Below, piece after piece: positions 5,492 through 5,769 of a stretch of 5,769 nucleotides of DNA (positions are counted from its first letter, which is position 1; each line of letters starts with the position of its first letter). The stretch is from Chloroflexota bacterium. Its GTDB lineage: Bacteria > Chloroflexota > UBA4733. The stretch lies in contig JAMCTA010000024.1 in the NCBI GenBank assembly GCA_023381895.1, forward strand, positions 1 through 5,769. The letters run 5' to 3'. The notes under the pieces are model-generated. The model did not search any database. It worked only from the letters and a program-made list of their open reading frames with translations, and had not been told where the DNA came from. Position numbers and translations under genes: made by a program.

Positions 5492-5769
5492 ATGCTGCAG
5501 GAACAGTCATACAACGTCATCTGCATCTGTTTGGATAGCCTGCGATGGGACCACCTCGGCGCCAATGGCAATACCTGGATCCGCACGCCACACCTCGATC
5601 ACTTCGCCAGTGAAGCAGCGGTTTTCGACCGTGCCTACATCGGCTCCTGTCCTACCATCCCCTGCCGGACCGACCTCGTCACGGGTGCGACGACCTGGCC
5701 GCATCGCGGCTGGACGCCGCTGCCCCGCGACCTGCCGGTGCTATCGACACTCTTCGCAGAAGGTAGGAA
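5492..5769 (+). CDS. Sulfatase-like hydrolase with Thr at the nucleophile position, N-terminal part
   Basis: From the ATG at 5492, 92 codons run open to the right edge. The first strand NVICICLDSLRWDHLG (8-23) matches sulfatases, with D15 as metal ligand. The segment TPHLDHFASEAAVFDRAY (32-49) is the usual following helix and strand. The nucleophile region reads S52-C-P-T55-I-P-C-R59 and then TG at 64-65. Aligned with Cys-x-Pro-Ser-Arg, the formylglycine Cys position is Thr55, while Arg59 and the TG are kept. Proteins of this S.PT.P.R type are annotated as sulfatases, but in the alkaline phosphatase superfamily a Thr nucleophile is typical of phosphodiesterases, phosphoglycerate or pentose mutases and phosphoethanolamine transferases. 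The substrate is therefore open. No signal peptide is seen. An in-frame GTG at 5483, with AGGA six bases upstream, is an alternative start. It follows the complete sulfatase on the same strand and is probably co-transcribed with it. Confidence 0.88.
   Translation, partial: MLQEQSYNVICICLDSLRWDHLGANGNTWIRTPHLDHFASEAAVFDRAYIGSCPTIPCRTDLVTGATTWPHRGWTPLPRDLPVLSTLFAEGR

Noticed and set aside
1..5769. CRISPR array, tRNA, rRNA or transposase gene
   Set aside because: No regularly spaced direct repeats, no tRNA-like or rRNA-like sequence and no transposase motif were seen on either strand.

Overview
The window is a GC-rich bacterial fragment of about 5.8 kb, from a carbohydrate-active (glycan-processing) locus. 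It holds six protein genes: three members of the sulfatase/alkaline-phosphatase superfamily (two cut by the window ends), a NamZ/DUF1343-type exo-N-acetylmuramidase, a divergent NodB-like (CE4-type) polysaccharide deacetylase, and a protein with two GNAT acetyltransferase domains. Clear Shine-Dalgarno sites, tight same-strand gene spacing and a density of sulfatases are typical of free-living polysaccharide degraders such as Chloroflexota, Planctomycetota or Armatimonadota. A Chloroflexota-like source is my best guess from the style of the proteins, but it is weakly supported and there is no rRNA or marker gene to settle it.

Layout. From about 3465 down to 1 the genes read leftward: GNAT protein (3465-2500), namZ-like (2494-1331), deacetylase (about 1254-514), then, after a 191-base gap holding a 92-base hairpin-forming repeat, a sulfatase N-terminus (322-1, running off the left edge). 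From 3995 the genes read rightward: a complete sulfatase (3995-5374) and, 117 bases on, the N-terminus of a third sulfatase-like protein (5492 to the right edge). The 529-base divergent intergenic region (3466-3994) contains no convincing gene. It does contain a near-perfect LacI-family-type operator (3736-3749) flanked by weak candidate promoters pointing both ways, plus inverted repeats in both presumed leaders.

How the genes may work together (inference). The namZ-like enzyme would release terminal N-acetylmuramic acid from peptidoglycan fragments, the deacetylase-like protein may act on N-acetylated sugars, and the complete sulfatase resembles N-acetylglucosamine-6-O-sulfatases. The locus therefore looks aimed at amino-sugar glycans, possibly sulfated ones, under a shared sugar-responsive LacI-type regulator that is not in the window.

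Most notable points: the third sulfatase-like protein has Thr where the formylglycine-forming Cys should be; the deacetylase lacks the usual Asp-Asp of motif 1; the divergent region carries a LacI-like operator; and a compound palindromic (REPIN/MITE-like) element lies between two genes.
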